Of a DNA stretch of 64,000 bases, positions 52,780-62,295 are shown in pieces. Under the pieces are notes generated by a model. The model searched no databases. It had not been told where the DNA came from and saw only the letters and a program-made list of their open reading frames with translations. This DNA comes from Ramlibacter rhizophilus (GTDB lineage: Bacteria > Pseudomonadota > Gammaproteobacteria > Burkholderiales > Burkholderiaceae_C). Numbering within the stretch: position 1 is the first letter of the stretch; each line of letters opens with the position of its first letter. The translations under genes were made by a program, and so were the position numbers. Location: the NCBI RefSeq assembly GCF_004681965.1, contig NZ_SMLL01000006.1:248001-312000 (forward strand), in the 5' to 3' direction.

Positions 52780-53198
52780 AAATCCTGCTGGCTGCCGACG
52801 GCAGCGACTACACGAACAAGATGGTCGAATACGTGCTCAAGCAGCGCGAGCTCTTCGACCCCAGCCACGCGTACACCGTCTTCAACGCGCAGATGCCGCT
52901 GCCCAACCACGCCGCGTCGGTGGTGGGCAGCCAGGCCACCCACGACTACCACGACGAGGAAGCGCGCAAGGTGCTCGAACCCGTCGTCTCCCGGCTGCAG
53001 GCCGCCGGGCTGAGCGCCACCTCCGCGTGGAAGACCGGTTCGGTGGGCGAGACCATCGCCGACTACGCCACGCAGGGGGGCTACGACCTGGTCCTCATGG
53101 GCTCGCACGGCCATGGCGCGCTGGGGCGCCTGGTGATGGGCTCGGTGGCCAACCGGGTGCTGGCGCATTGCACCGTGCCGGTCCTCCTGGTGCGCTGA
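52776..53198 (+). CDS. Universal stress protein UspA family
   Basis: 140 residues, one Usp domain. N-terminal MKILLAADGSDYTNKMV and the ATP-binding signature GSHGHGALGRLVMGSVANRV (G-2x-G-9x-G-S). Nucleotide-binding stress proteins; the specific role is unknown. Start overlaps the phosphoesterase stop (ATGA). GGTGGAG precedes the ATG. Confidence 0.93.
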   Translation: MKILLAADGSDYTNKMVEYVLKQRELFDPSHAYTVFNAQMPLPNHAASVVGSQATHDYHDEEARKVLEPVVSRLQAAGLSATSAWKTGSVGETIADYATQGGYDLVLMGSHGHGALGRLVMGSVANRVLAHCTVPVLLVR

Positions 53199-53253
53199 CG
53201 GAGGGGCGAAGGAATTCCGATTCCTTCACCGCCTTCTGAGCCTGCCGCGGCGC

Positions 53254-53877
53254 TCAGCCCCGGCTGTTCAGCCCCTCGAAGCAGGTGCACATCACCAGCT
53301 CGACGATCTCCGCGTCGCTGTGCTGTCCACCGGCCTTGAGGAACTCCACGACCGGATCGCAGGCGCGCGCATAGAGCGTGTAGAGCACGGCAACGGCCGG
53401 CAGGCGGGAATTCACGCTGCCGTCGGCCTGGGCCGACTCGATCCAGCGCCCCAGCGTGTCGCTGATGCGCATGAGCGCATCGATGTAGTCCCGATTGGCC
53501 AGCAGCACGGCGCGCAGGCTGGAGTTCTGGCTGGGCAGCGTGGGCATCTGGCCGGCCAGCAGGGTCTCCAGCATCCAGCGCACGACCACCTTGAGCTTGT
53601 CCAGCGGCACGAGCTGCGCGTCCACGGCGGCGAGGAACTCCTCGGCCCGCTGCATCACGCGCACCATGGCCGCTGCCGCGAGTTCTTCCTTGCTCTGGAA
53701 ATGCTTGTAGAGGCTGGCCTTGGCGATGCCGACGTCGGCGGCCACTTCGTCCACCGTCATGGCGTCGAAGCCTTTCTCGGCCAGCAGGCGGTTGACCGCC
53801 TGGATGATGGCTTCTTCACGCGCAGCCAGCATCTGCTCCTTGAAGGACGGCTTGACGCTGGCGGCGCGCAGACTCAT
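53254..53877 (-). CDS. TetR-family transcriptional regulator
   Basis: 207 residues. N-terminal helix-turn-helix: AIIQAVNRLLAEKGFDAMTV then VDEVAADVGIAKASLYKHFQ, typical TetR. The C-terminal ligand domain is variable. Target and ligand unknown. It is divergent from dadA (62-base gap), the natural candidate target. The ATG at 53877 is preferred over one at 53901 by family length. Confidence 0.92.
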   Translation of the reverse strand: MSLRAASVKPSFKEQMLAAREEAIIQAVNRLLAEKGFDAMTVDEVAADVGIAKASLYKHFQSKEELAAAAMVRVMQRAEEFLAAVDAQLVPLDKLKVVVRWMLETLLAGQMPTLPSQNSSLRAVLLANRDYIDALMRISDTLGRWIESAQADGSVNSRLPAVAVLYTLYARACDPVVEFLKAGGQHSDAEIVELVMCTCFEGLNSRG

Positions 53878-53939
53878 GGCTGGGGATTCTACGACCTGCA
53901 CCGTCGGCGCCCGGGCGGCTCATGCGCCACACTCGCGCC

Positions 53940-55247
53940 ATGAACGTGCTTGTCCTCGGCGCCGGCATCATCGGCACCAGCACCGCCTGGCACCTGCTGG
54001 AGCGTGGCCACGCTGTCACCGTGGTCGATCGCCAGCCGGCGCCCGCGCGCGAGACCACCTACGCCAATGCGGGGCAGATCTCGGTCAGCTACTGCGAGCC
54101 CTGGGCCAATCGTCACGCGCCCGCCAAGGTGCTGCAGTGGATGCTGCGCCGCGACGCGCCGCTGCTGTTCCGCCCGCGCCTGCCGATCGGCGAGGGCTGG
54201 CAGCAATGGCGCTGGGCCCTGCGCTTCCTCGCCGAGTGCAACGACGCGGCCTTCGAGCGCAACGTGGCGCAGCTCGTCGCCCTGGGGGCCTACAGCCACG
54301 CCGCGCTCAAGGACGTCGTCGCGGCCACCGGCATCGCGTACCAGCGCCTGGAGCGGGGCATCGCCCACTACTTCACCGACAGCGCCGCCTTCGATGCCGC
54401 CGCGCAGGCGGCCGAACTCATGCGCCGCCACGGCGTGGAGCGGCGCGTGGTCAGCCGCGACGAACTGCTCGCCATCGAGCCGGCCTTCCGCGCCTTCGCC
54501 CACCGCATCGTCGGCGGCACCTACACGGCCAGCGACGAGAGCGGCGATGCGCGCCTGTTCACCGAGGCGCTCGCCGACCACTGCACGCAGCGCGGCGCGC
54601 GTTTTCTCTTCGGGCACGAGGTGCTGCGGCTGGAGCGCGAAGGCGACGCACTGGCCGCCGTCCACCTGCGCGACGAGGCCACGGGCGCCGCGCGACTGCA
54701 CCGTGCCGACGCGGTGGTCGTCGCCTGCGGCTCCTGGACGGCGCCGCTGCTGCGCCCGCTGGGCATCGACCTGCCCATCTACCCCGGCAAGGGCTACAGC
54801 GCCACCTTCGCCCTGCTGCGGCCCGAGGCGGCGCCCTGGGTCAGCACCATCGACGACGAGGTCAAGTGCGCCATCACGCGGCTGGGCGACGAGCTTCGGG
54901 TGGCGGGCACCATCGAGCTGGGCGGGTATGACACCGGCCTCGACTCGCCGGTGGCGAAGGCCCGCTGCCGCATGCTGACGCGGCGCATCGAGGAGGTCCT
55001 GCCCGGCGTGTGCGACACCCGCAGCGAGGCCGAAGGCGGCAGGCCGCGCTACTGGGCGGGCCTGCGGCCGGCCACGCCGACCAACATCCCTTTCATCGGC
55101 CGCACGCGGGTGCGCGGTCTGTGGGTCAACGCCGGCCATGGCACGCTGGGCTGGACGCACGGCGCGGGCTCGGGCAAGGCCATCGCCGAACTGATGTCGG
55201 GCGAGCGCCCGCCGGTTGCGATGCGCTTCCTCGGGTTCGACGCTTGA
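53940..55247 (+). CDS. dadA: D-amino-acid dehydrogenase, small (catalytic) subunit
   Basis: 435 residues. FAD Rossmann motif VLGAGIIGTSTAWHL, the DadA pattern ETTYANAGQISVSYCEPWAN, and the C-terminal GLRPATPTNIPFIGRT and NAGHGTLGWTHGAGSGKAIA. Role: oxidative deamination of D-amino acids, chiefly D-alanine, to 2-oxo acids with electrons passed to the respiratory chain. It is divergent from the TetR gene and overlaps the next gene (TTGA). An ATG at 53922 is an alternative start. Confidence 0.92.
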   Translation: MNVLVLGAGIIGTSTAWHLLERGHAVTVVDRQPAPARETTYANAGQISVSYCEPWANRHAPAKVLQWMLRRDAPLLFRPRLPIGEGWQQWRWALRFLAECNDAAFERNVAQLVALGAYSHAALKDVVAATGIAYQRLERGIAHYFTDSAAFDAAAQAAELMRRHGVERRVVSRDELLAIEPAFRAFAHRIVGGTYTASDESGDARLFTEALADHCTQRGARFLFGHEVLRLEREGDALAAVHLRDEATGAARLHRADAVVVACGSWTAPLLRPLGIDLPIYPGKGYSATFALLRPEAAPWVSTIDDEVKCAITRLGDELRVAGTIELGGYDTGLDSPVAKARCRMLTRRIEEVLPGVCDTRSEAEGGRPRYWAGLRPATPTNIPFIGRTRVRGLWVNAGHGTLGWTHGAGSGKAIAELMSGERPPVAMRFLGFDA

Positions 55248-55843
55248 GCCGCTTCGCCGCGCTGCTGCACGTCCCCGAGCGGGTCGACCCGCTGCGCTGG
55301 TGGCTGCGGCTCGCCCTCTGGCTGGGCTTTGCCGCCTGGAGCCTGCCGCTCGTGCGCGCCGACATCCGCAGCGGCGAGATCGCCAGTTCCTTCCTGCACG
55401 GGCCGCTGCTGCTGTTCCACGAGGCCGGCCACGTGCTGATGCTGCCCCTGGGCGAATGGATGACGGTCTTCGGCGGCACGCTCGGGCAACTGGCGATGCC
55501 GCTGGCCATGGCCGGCGTGCTGCTGTCGAAGAACCGCGATCCCTTCGGTGCCTCGCTGGGCCTGTGGCTCACGGGGGTGTCGCTGCTCACGATCGCGCCC
55601 TATGCGTACGACGCGCTGCACCCGCAGCTGATCCTGCTGGGGGGCCACACCGGCGACGACGGCCCACACGACTGGATCTACCTGCTGTCCAGCCTGGGCC
55701 TCCTGCCGCGCGCGCAGGGCATCGGGCGGACGGTGCATTTCGCCGGCGCGGCGGTCATGCTGCTGTCGCTCGCGTGGGGCGCCGGCGTCTTGTGGCTTCA
55801 GCGCGCGCGGATCTCCGATGGGGAGGTCCTGCGCGAGGAGTAG
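55244..55843 (+). CDS. Polytopic membrane protein with HExxH motif (site-2-protease-like?)
   Basis: 199 residues from a TTG at 55244 that overlaps the dadA stop (TTGA). Five or so transmembrane helices. The second carries LLLFHEAGHVLMLPLGEW with H59-E60-x2-H63, the zinc motif of M50 membrane metalloproteases, where HExxH also lies within a membrane helix. The third ligand of M50 (an Asp in a later helix) is not obvious; GGHTGDDGPHDW near 134-143 might supply it. Function inferred only; it could equally be a non-catalytic membrane protein. No other start is convincing in this frame. Confidence 0.65.
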   Translation: MSRFAALLHVPERVDPLRWWLRLALWLGFAAWSLPLVRADIRSGEIASSFLHGPLLLFHEAGHVLMLPLGEWMTVFGGTLGQLAMPLAMAGVLLSKNRDPFGASLGLWLTGVSLLTIAPYAYDALHPQLILLGGHTGDDGPHDWIYLLSSLGLLPRAQGIGRTVHFAGAAVMLLSLAWGAGVLWLQRARISDGEVLREE

Positions 55844-55849
55844 TCCGCG

Positions 55850-56620
55850 TCAGTGGAGCAGCCGCGGCAGCGCCAGGAAGTTCAGCACCGCGGCGTCGAA
55901 CTCGTCCGGTGCTTCCAGGTTCGGCAGGTGGCCGATGCCGGGCATCTCGATGTAGGTGCTGCTCGCGATTCGCCGGCTCATCTGGCGCATCACGTGCGGC
56001 GGGGCGTGGCGGTCCTGTTCGCCGGCCACCAGCAGCGTCGGCACGTGGATGTGGTCCAGGCCGGAGGTGCGGTCGAAGGTCGGCAGCGCGTCCAGTGCGC
56101 GGCGGAAGGTGGAGGGGTGGACCTGTCCCATGCAGTGCTGCGCGAGGCGCACACCCTCGGGCAGCGAGCCCGAGCCCACCATCTGCGGCACCAGGGCCTC
56201 GGCCAGCTCGCCCATGCTGCGACCCTGCCGCAGCGTGTGCGCCGCGTCAGGCACCAGCTCGGCCTCCAGCTGCGTGAAGGAGGGGCTGGTGCCGCACAGC
56301 ACCAGGCGGTCCACCAGCTCGGGCCGGCGTGCCACCACCTCTTGCGCGACCATACCGCCCATGTCGTGGCCCAGCAGCGTGACGGTGGTGCAGCGCAGGG
56401 CGCCGATGAGCGCGATGCAGCGCTCGGCCAGTCCCTTGAAGGTGTAGGGCTCGATGGGAGGGCTGAGGCCGTAGCCGGGCATGTCCCAGGCCACCGCCCG
56501 GAAGCCCGCCATGGCCAGCGACTCGACCTGTGGCGCGAAGGCCAGGTGGGTCGCCGCGACCCCGTGCAGCATGAGGACCGTGGGTCCGTCGCCGAGGGTG
56601 CTGAAGGTGGGCAAGCTCAT
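55850..56620 (-). CDS. Alpha/beta hydrolase with Asp nucleophile (GHDMGG)
   Basis: 256 residues. Canonical alpha/beta hydrolase: oxyanion HGVAATHL, nucleophile elbow TLLGHDMGGMVAQEV with D86 where serine hydrolases have Ser, then an acid in LLVAGEQDRHAPP and the catalytic His in MPGIGHLPNLEAP. An Asp nucleophile marks epoxide hydrolases and haloalkane/fluoroacetate dehalogenases; the surrounding sequence is closest in style to enol-lactonase/esterase subfamilies. Substrate unknown. It is divergent from the flavin reductase-MarR pair, with a palindrome between them. Confidence 0.82.
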   Translation of the reverse strand: MSLPTFSTLGDGPTVLMLHGVAATHLAFAPQVESLAMAGFRAVAWDMPGYGLSPPIEPYTFKGLAERCIALIGALRCTTVTLLGHDMGGMVAQEVVARRPELVDRLVLCGTSPSFTQLEAELVPDAAHTLRQGRSMGELAEALVPQMVGSGSLPEGVRLAQHCMGQVHPSTFRRALDALPTFDRTSGLDHIHVPTLLVAGEQDRHAPPHVMRQMSRRIASSTYIEMPGIGHLPNLEAPDEFDAAVLNFLALPRLLH

Positions 56621-56654
56621 GAGTCACCGCCGTCCTGTGCTTCGGGGCATACTA

Positions 56655-56668
56655 CATGAAATTTCATG
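56655..56668. promoter_or_regulatory. Palindromic operator, probably of the MarR regulator
   Basis: CATGAAATTTCATG is a perfect 14-bp palindrome in the short intergenic region between the alpha/beta hydrolase (minus) and the flavin reductase (plus). MarR proteins bind palindromes of this length, and a MarR gene is second in the plus-strand operon. Its position near both starts suggests repression of both directions. Confidence 0.6.
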
Positions 56669-56683
56669 CATCGAGCCGAGTTG

Positions 56684-57193
56684 ATGAGTCCATCCCGCCG
56701 GGCGCAGGCGCCCAGTTTTTCGGCCCGGGAGTTCCGGGCGGCGCTGGGCATGTTCGCCACCGGCGTGACCATCGTCACCACCCGCACCCCCGACGGGCTG
56801 CCCATCGGCCTGACGGCCAATTCCTTCAACTCCGTCTCGCTGGACCCGCCGCTGGTGCTGTGGAGCCTGTCGCAGGCCGCGGCCTCGCTGGCGGCCTTCC
56901 GCGCCGGCTCGCATTACGCGATCAACGTGCTGGCCGCCGACCAGAAGAGCCTGGCCGAGCGCTTCGCGGCCAAGGGCTCGGACCGCTGGAGCGGCGTGCA
57001 GTCGGTGTCGGGCGCGGGCGGTGCGCCGCTGATCGCCGGCGCGGCGGCCACCTTCGAATGCTTCAACCGCAGCCGCTATGACGAGGGCGACCACGTCATC
57101 TTCGTCGGCGAGGTCGAGCGCTGCACCTGGCGCCAGGGGGCCACGCCGCTCCTCTTCCATGGCGGGCGTTTCTTCACCGAGCTGCCGCTGTGA
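56684..57193 (+). CDS. Flavin reductase domain protein (two-component monooxygenase reductase type)
   Basis: 169 residues from the ATG at 56684. Family motifs: FRAALGMFATGVTIVTTRTP, GLPIGLTANSFNSVSLDPPL and the C-terminal FHGGRFFTELPL, the FMN-binding split barrel of HpaC/DIM6-type reductases. Role: supplies reduced flavin to a partner monooxygenase; none is in the window. An upstream ATG at 56666 falls inside the palindrome, so the later start is preferred. The MarR gene starts 4 bases before its stop. Confidence 0.88.
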   Translation: MSPSRRAQAPSFSAREFRAALGMFATGVTIVTTRTPDGLPIGLTANSFNSVSLDPPLVLWSLSQAAASLAAFRAGSHYAINVLAADQKSLAERFAAKGSDRWSGVQSVSGAGGAPLIAGAAATFECFNRSRYDEGDHVIFVGEVERCTWRQGATPLLFHGGRFFTELPL

Positions 57194-57621
57194 GCGCCGT
57201 CGCCGAGCGCTTCGTGGACCAGGACCTCGGCCACCTGCTGGCCCAGGCCCACCATGCGGTGTACCGGGAGTTCGATGAGCACGTCCGTGCGGCGGGCCTC
57301 AGCCCGGTCGAATGGCGCGTGCTGGCCACCCTGCACGACGGCGAGCCCCTCACCGTGAGCGAGCTCGCGCGCCAGGTGCTGTCCAAGCAGCCCACCGTGA
57401 CAAAGCTGGCCCAGCGCATGGCCGACCAGGGCTGGGTGGTGCTGCTGGCCGATCCCGACGACCAGCGCCGCACGCGGGTCGGCGCCACGGCCGCCGGCCG
57501 GCGCCTGGTGCGGCCGCTGGTCCAGGAGGCCCGGGAACACGAGGCCCGCATCCTGCAGGCGCTGGGCGCGGGCGAGGCCCGCGTGCTGCGGCGCCTGCTC
57601 GGGAAGCTGACCGAGCTGTAG
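57190..57621 (+). CDS. MarR-family transcriptional regulator
   Basis: 143 residues. Winged helix-turn-helix with GLSPVEWRVLATLHDGEPLT, then SELARQVLSKQPTVTKLAQR and the wing ADPDDQRRTRVGATAAGRRL. A GTG start overlaps the flavin reductase stop, so the two are coupled. Likely represses the operon and perhaps the divergent hydrolase through the palindrome at 56655-56668. The inducer is unknown; aromatic compounds are common for such pairs (inference). Confidence 0.9.
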   Translation: MSAVAERFVDQDLGHLLAQAHHAVYREFDEHVRAAGLSPVEWRVLATLHDGEPLTVSELARQVLSKQPTVTKLAQRMADQGWVVLLADPDDQRRTRVGATAAGRRLVRPLVQEAREHEARILQALGAGEARVLRRLLGKLTEL

Positions 57622-57640
57622 CGCCGGTGGGCACGGCCTC

Positions 57641-58495
57641 TCAGGCCGCCAGCCCGCGCGCATGGAAGCGCAGGTGGTCTTCCATGAAGGTCGAGATGAA
57701 GTAGTAGCCGTGGTCGTAGCCGGCGTGTCGCCGCAGCGTGAGCGGCTGGCCGACCTCGGCGCAGGCCACCTCCAGCAGCTCGGGCTTGAGCTGCTCCGCC
57801 AGGAATTTGTCGTCCAGCCCTTGGTCCACCAGGATGCCCGCGGGGTACGGTGGGCCCGACTGGCCGCGCATCAGCTCGCTCGCGTCGTGCGCGCGCCAGG
57901 CGGCGAGGTCCTGGCCCAGGTAGCCGCGAAAGGCCTTCTCCCCCCAGGGGCACTGCGTGGGCGCGCAGATCGGCGCGAAGGCCGAGAGCGTGCGAAAGCG
58001 CCCCGGATGCCGCAGCGCCAGCGTGAGCGCGCCGTGCCCACCCATGGAGTGGCCGAACAGGCCCAGGCGGGCGGCGTCCACCGGCAGCTCGCGTGCCAGG
58101 AGCGTGGGCAGCTCGTCAGCGACCCAGCTTTCCATGCGGTAGTGGGTCCGCCAAGGCGCTTCGGTCGCGTCCAGGTAGAAGCCCGCGCCCAGGCCGAAGT
58201 CCCAGTGCGCCGACTCGCCTTCCACGTTCGCGCCGCGCGGGCTGGTGTCGGGCGCGACCAGCACCAGGCCGAGCTCGGCCGCCACGCGCTGCGCACCCGC
58301 CTTGGCCATGAAGGTCTCTTCGGTGCAGGTCAGGCCCGCGAGGTACATCAGCGCGGCATGCGGCGCCGCGCCCTCGACCACGGCCGAGGGCGGCAGGAAC
58401 ACGGAAAACCGCATCGGCAGGCCGATGGCCTTTGAGTCATGGCGGCAGAACAGGACCACGCCGCCGAAGGCCGCGTGGCGGCTCAGGATCTCCAT
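57641..58495 (-). CDS. fghA: S-formylglutathione hydrolase
   Basis: 284 residues. Catalytic triad: S150 in GLFGHSMGGHGA, D229 in VDQGLDDKFL and H262 in GYDHGYYF, all in the positions expected for esterase D/FGH. Role: hydrolyses S-formylglutathione to formate and glutathione, the last step of glutathione-dependent formaldehyde oxidation. It follows frmA by 13 bases. It is convergent with the MarR gene. Confidence 0.95.
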   Translation of the reverse strand: MEILSRHAAFGGVVLFCRHDSKAIGLPMRFSVFLPPSAVVEGAAPHAALMYLAGLTCTEETFMAKAGAQRVAAELGLVLVAPDTSPRGANVEGESAHWDFGLGAGFYLDATEAPWRTHYRMESWVADELPTLLARELPVDAARLGLFGHSMGGHGALTLALRHPGRFRTLSAFAPICAPTQCPWGEKAFRGYLGQDLAAWRAHDASELMRGQSGPPYPAGILVDQGLDDKFLAEQLKPELLEVACAEVGQPLTLRRHAGYDHGYYFISTFMEDHLRFHARGLAA

Positions 58496-58508
58496 GGCGT
58501 GGCCCCGC

Positions 58509-59615
<1,107 letters not shown>

Positions 59616-59682
59616 GCGGGGGCCTTTCTCGTTCGCGGGAAAAGGGCCCGAGTGTCGCACCGGGCACGCGGCCGGTGGCCGA

Positions 59683-60387
59683 TCAACGTACCAGGCTGAG
59701 CTTGTAGCTGAAGGTGTCGCCGCGGTAGAGCGCCGTCTCGAACTGCAGCGGCTGGCCATCCGCGCCGTGCAGCACGCGCTGCACGCGCAGCGCCGGTGCG
59801 CCGGGCTCGACCTTGAGCAGCCGCGCCTGCCGGGTCGGCGCGGGCACGGCGCTGATCTCCAGTTCCGCCTGGGCCACCGGGCGATCCAGCTCGGTCTCGA
59901 GCACGTCGATGTAGTCGCGCCCGGAGGCGTCGATGCGCAGCATGCGCTCGCCCAGGGCCCCGGGGAACCAGGCGATGTTCACCGACAGCGGCTCGCGCTC
60001 CAGGTAGCGCAGCGACGCGAGCTGCCAGGCCGTGCTGCCCCCCGGAAGGCGCAGCGCCCGCGCGGCCTCCGGCGAGGCGCGCAACTCCTTGACGGACAGC
60101 CGCCGGCTGTGCACCCGGCCCAGCCCGGCCAGCGCCTCGCCCAGGCCCTGCAGCCGCTGCAGGCTCTGCTGCGTTCGCGGCGCCGCGACGAAGGCGCCCT
60201 TGCCCTGCACCCGCACGATCAGGCCGTCCCGCTGCAGGTCGGCCAGCGCCTGGCGCACCGTGATGCGGCTGACCCCGTGCTCCGCGCTCAGCTCGCTCTC
60301 GGAGGGCAGCTTGTCATGCGGGACCAGCTGGCCCTGGAGGATGCGGTCGCGAAGCTGGTCGCGAAGTTGGGCATAGAGCGTGTGCAT
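59683..60387 (-). CDS. GntR-family (HutC/UTRA) transcriptional regulator
   Basis: 234 residues. GntR winged helix: [20 protein letters not shown] then [20 protein letters not shown], followed by a UTRA effector-binding domain (about 85-230). Divergent from the transport/catabolic operon starting at 60529, with a palindrome between. It probably represses that operon; the inducer is unknown. HutC-type members respond to urocanate, amino sugars or related ligands. Confidence 0.92.
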   Translation of the reverse strand: MHTLYAQLRDQLRDRILQGQLVPHDKLPSESELSAEHGVSRITVRQALADLQRDGLIVRVQGKGAFVAAPRTQQSLQRLQGLGEALAGLGRVHSRRLSVKELRASPEAARALRLPGGSTAWQLASLRYLEREPLSVNIAWFPGALGERMLRIDASGRDYIDVLETELDRPVAQAELEISAVPAPTRQARLLKVEPGAPALRVQRVLHGADGQPLQFETALYRGDTFSYKLSLVR

Positions 60388-60438
60388 CAGGGTGGTGCGG
60401 GACGGCGGGAGACGGACGAATGGTAGCTGGCACGCGCA

Positions 60439-60472
60439 TTGCTAAACCTGTCCTGACTTGTTATAACAGGTT
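60439..60472 (+). promoter_or_regulatory. Promoter with overlapping GntR-type operator
   Basis: TTGCTA (60439-60444) and TATAAC (60462-60467) form a promoter with an ideal 17-bp spacer. The perfect palindrome TGTTATAACA (60459-60468) lies over the -10, and longer arms AACCTGT (60445-60451) and ACAGGTT (60466-60472) flank it. Binding by the divergently encoded GntR protein here would block transcription of the Bug-TSUP-amidohydrolase operon. Confidence 0.65.
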
Positions 60473-60528
60473 GGCGGTGCTGGCAAGCAAGCCCGTCCCC
60501 GTGGACCCATTCGCAAAGGAATCGTGCC

Positions 60529-61509
60529 GTGAAATCGAGAACCTTCCTCAAGGCCTGCGCCGCCGGCGTGCTGGCCGTCGCCGCCCCGCTGGGCATTGCG
60601 CAGGCCTGGCCGGCCAAGCCCGTCACTGTCATCGTGCCCTTCGCACCGGGCGGGGGCGTGGATTCGACGGCTCGGCTGGTCATGAGCAAGCTCGCCGAGC
60701 AGATCAAGCAGCCGGTCGTGATCGAGAACGTGCCCGGCGCCTCCGGCACGATCGGCACCACGCGTGCCGCCAAGGCCCCGGCCGACGGCCACACGCTGCT
60801 GTTCGCCGTGGCCAGCCCGCTCAACGTCGCGCCCCTGGTCCAGCCGGCGGCCGTGCGCTACGACACCTTCAAGGACTTCACGCCGCTGGCCACCGTGGCC
60901 GTCGGGCCCTTCGTGCTGGTCGCGCGACGCGAGCTGCCGGTCGCCAGCACCGCCGAGCTGCTGAAGCTCGCGCGCAGCCAGCCGGGCAAGCTCACGGTCG
61001 GCACCGATGGCGTGGGCACCTCGCTGCACGTGACGTCCGAGCTGATCCAGCAGCGGGCCGGCATCAAGCTGCTGCACGTGCCCTACAAGTCCGGCCCGCA
61101 GGTGCTCACCGACGTCGGCGGCGGCCAGGTCGACCTGGCGGTGCTGCCGCTCACGCTGGCGCAGCCCTTCATCCGCGACGGCAAGGTGCGCGCCCTGGGC
61201 GTCACCAGCGCGGCGCGCTGGCCCGGGATGCCGGAGGTGCCGGCGCTGGCTGAAACCGCGGACCTGCGCGAGGTGAACGTCGAGTCCTGGCTGGGGCTCC
61301 TGGGCCCGGCCCAGCTGCCGCCCGCCACCGCCTCGGCCATCGTGGCCGCCGTGCAGGCCACCATGAAGGACCCCGACGTCGTGCGCAAGCTGGCCGAGAT
61401 CGCCAACCGGCCCATGGTGCTGGAGCAGAAGGCCTTCGCGGACTACCTCCTGCGCGAGCGGCAGATGCTGCAGGAGGTGGTCACCCGCGCGCAGATCAAG
61501 GTGGAATGA
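60529..61509 (+). CDS. Bug/TctC-family tripartite tricarboxylate-type solute receptor
   Basis: 326 residues. Signal peptide ending ...GIAQA (cut near 26), then WPAKPVTVIVPFAPGGGVDS, the characteristic Bug start, and later TLLFAVASPLNVAP and YKSGPQVLTDVGGGQVDL. Role: periplasmic high-affinity receptor for carboxylates or related compounds. The usual TctA/TctB membrane partners are absent; a TSUP permease gene follows instead. A GTG start has AAAGGA upstream. Confidence 0.93.
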   Translation: MKSRTFLKACAAGVLAVAAPLGIAQAWPAKPVTVIVPFAPGGGVDSTARLVMSKLAEQIKQPVVIENVPGASGTIGTTRAAKAPADGHTLLFAVASPLNVAPLVQPAAVRYDTFKDFTPLATVAVGPFVLVARRELPVASTAELLKLARSQPGKLTVGTDGVGTSLHVTSELIQQRAGIKLLHVPYKSGPQVLTDVGGGQVDLAVLPLTLAQPFIRDGKVRALGVTSAARWPGMPEVPALAETADLREVNVESWLGLLGPAQLPPATASAIVAAVQATMKDPDVVRKLAEIANRPMVLEQKAFADYLLRERQMLQEVVTRAQIKVE

Positions 61510-61516
61510 CGAAGAC

Positions 61517-62284
61517 ATGATGGGTCTTGATGGCGGCGTGCTGGCCAGTGCCGGCGCGGTCCTGCTGGCCGGCTGGCTGATCGGCGCCACCGGCATCGGC
61601 GGCGTGCTGGTGGTGCCGGCGCTGGTGAGCCTGCAGGGCATGCCCGCCGCGCAGGCCATCGCCGCCTCGGCCCTGGCCTTCGCCTTTCCCGGCATCGCCG
61701 CCTTGGTCGCGATGCGCCGCGGGGCGGGCACGGAAGCCGCCGCCGGGCCGGCCTTGCCGTGGCTGCCGCTGCTCGTCGGGTCCGCGCTCGGCGCGTTGGC
61801 GGGTGCCTGGCTCGTTCACCGCCTGCAGGCCGAGTGGCTGCTGATCGCGCTGGCGGCGCTGGCCATCGGCAGCGGCGTGCGGGGCCTGCGCGCGGGCGTG
61901 CCGGCCGAGCGCGATGCACCCGGCGTGGGCACCGGCCTCGGCGCGGCACTGGGCCTGGGTGTCGGCCTGGGCTCGGGCCTGACCGGCACCGGCGGGCCGG
62001 TGCTGCTCGTGCCCGCGCTCATGCTGCTGCGCCAGCCGCTCATGGCCACGGTGGTCGGGGCCCAGGCCATCCAGCTGCCGGTCGCGCTGGCGGCCACGCT
62101 GGGCCACGCGCAGGCCGCCCCCGTGGACCTGCGCCTCGCCCTGCTGCTGGGCCTGCTGCTGCTGGCCGGCTCGCTGGCCGGCCAGTGGGCAGGCCGTCGC
62201 ATGGCCACGCGCCAGCTGCACACCGCCGTCTCGCTTCTCCTGCTCGCCACCGGCCTCTGGCTGGGGGCGCGCGCGCTCCTGTGA
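61517..62284 (+). CDS. TauE/SafE (TSUP) family membrane permease
   Basis: 255 residues, about eight transmembrane helices. Two repeated TSUP motifs: GATGIGGVLVVPALVSLQGM and GLTGTGGPVLLVPALMLLRQ. TSUP proteins carry sulfonates, sulfoacetate or other organic anions, often outward. Starts 7 bases after the Bug gene and overlaps the possible GTG start of the next. Likely the permease for the substrate of this cluster (inference). Confidence 0.92.
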   Translation: MMGLDGGVLASAGAVLLAGWLIGATGIGGVLVVPALVSLQGMPAAQAIAASALAFAFPGIAALVAMRRGAGTEAAAGPALPWLPLLVGSALGALAGAWLVHRLQAEWLLIALAALAIGSGVRGLRAGVPAERDAPGVGTGLGAALGLGVGLGSGLTGTGGPVLLVPALMLLRQPLMATVVGAQAIQLPVALAATLGHAQAAPVDLRLALLLGLLLLAGSLAGQWAGRRMATRQLHTAVSLLLLATGLWLGARALL

Positions 62285-62295
62285 CCCGACTCATC

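Noticed and set aside
53208-53227. Hairpin GAAGGAAT-TCCG-ATTCCTTC after uspA as a terminator
   Set aside because: The stem is good, but no T run follows on either strand; it may be a weak structure only, so it is not listed as a terminator.
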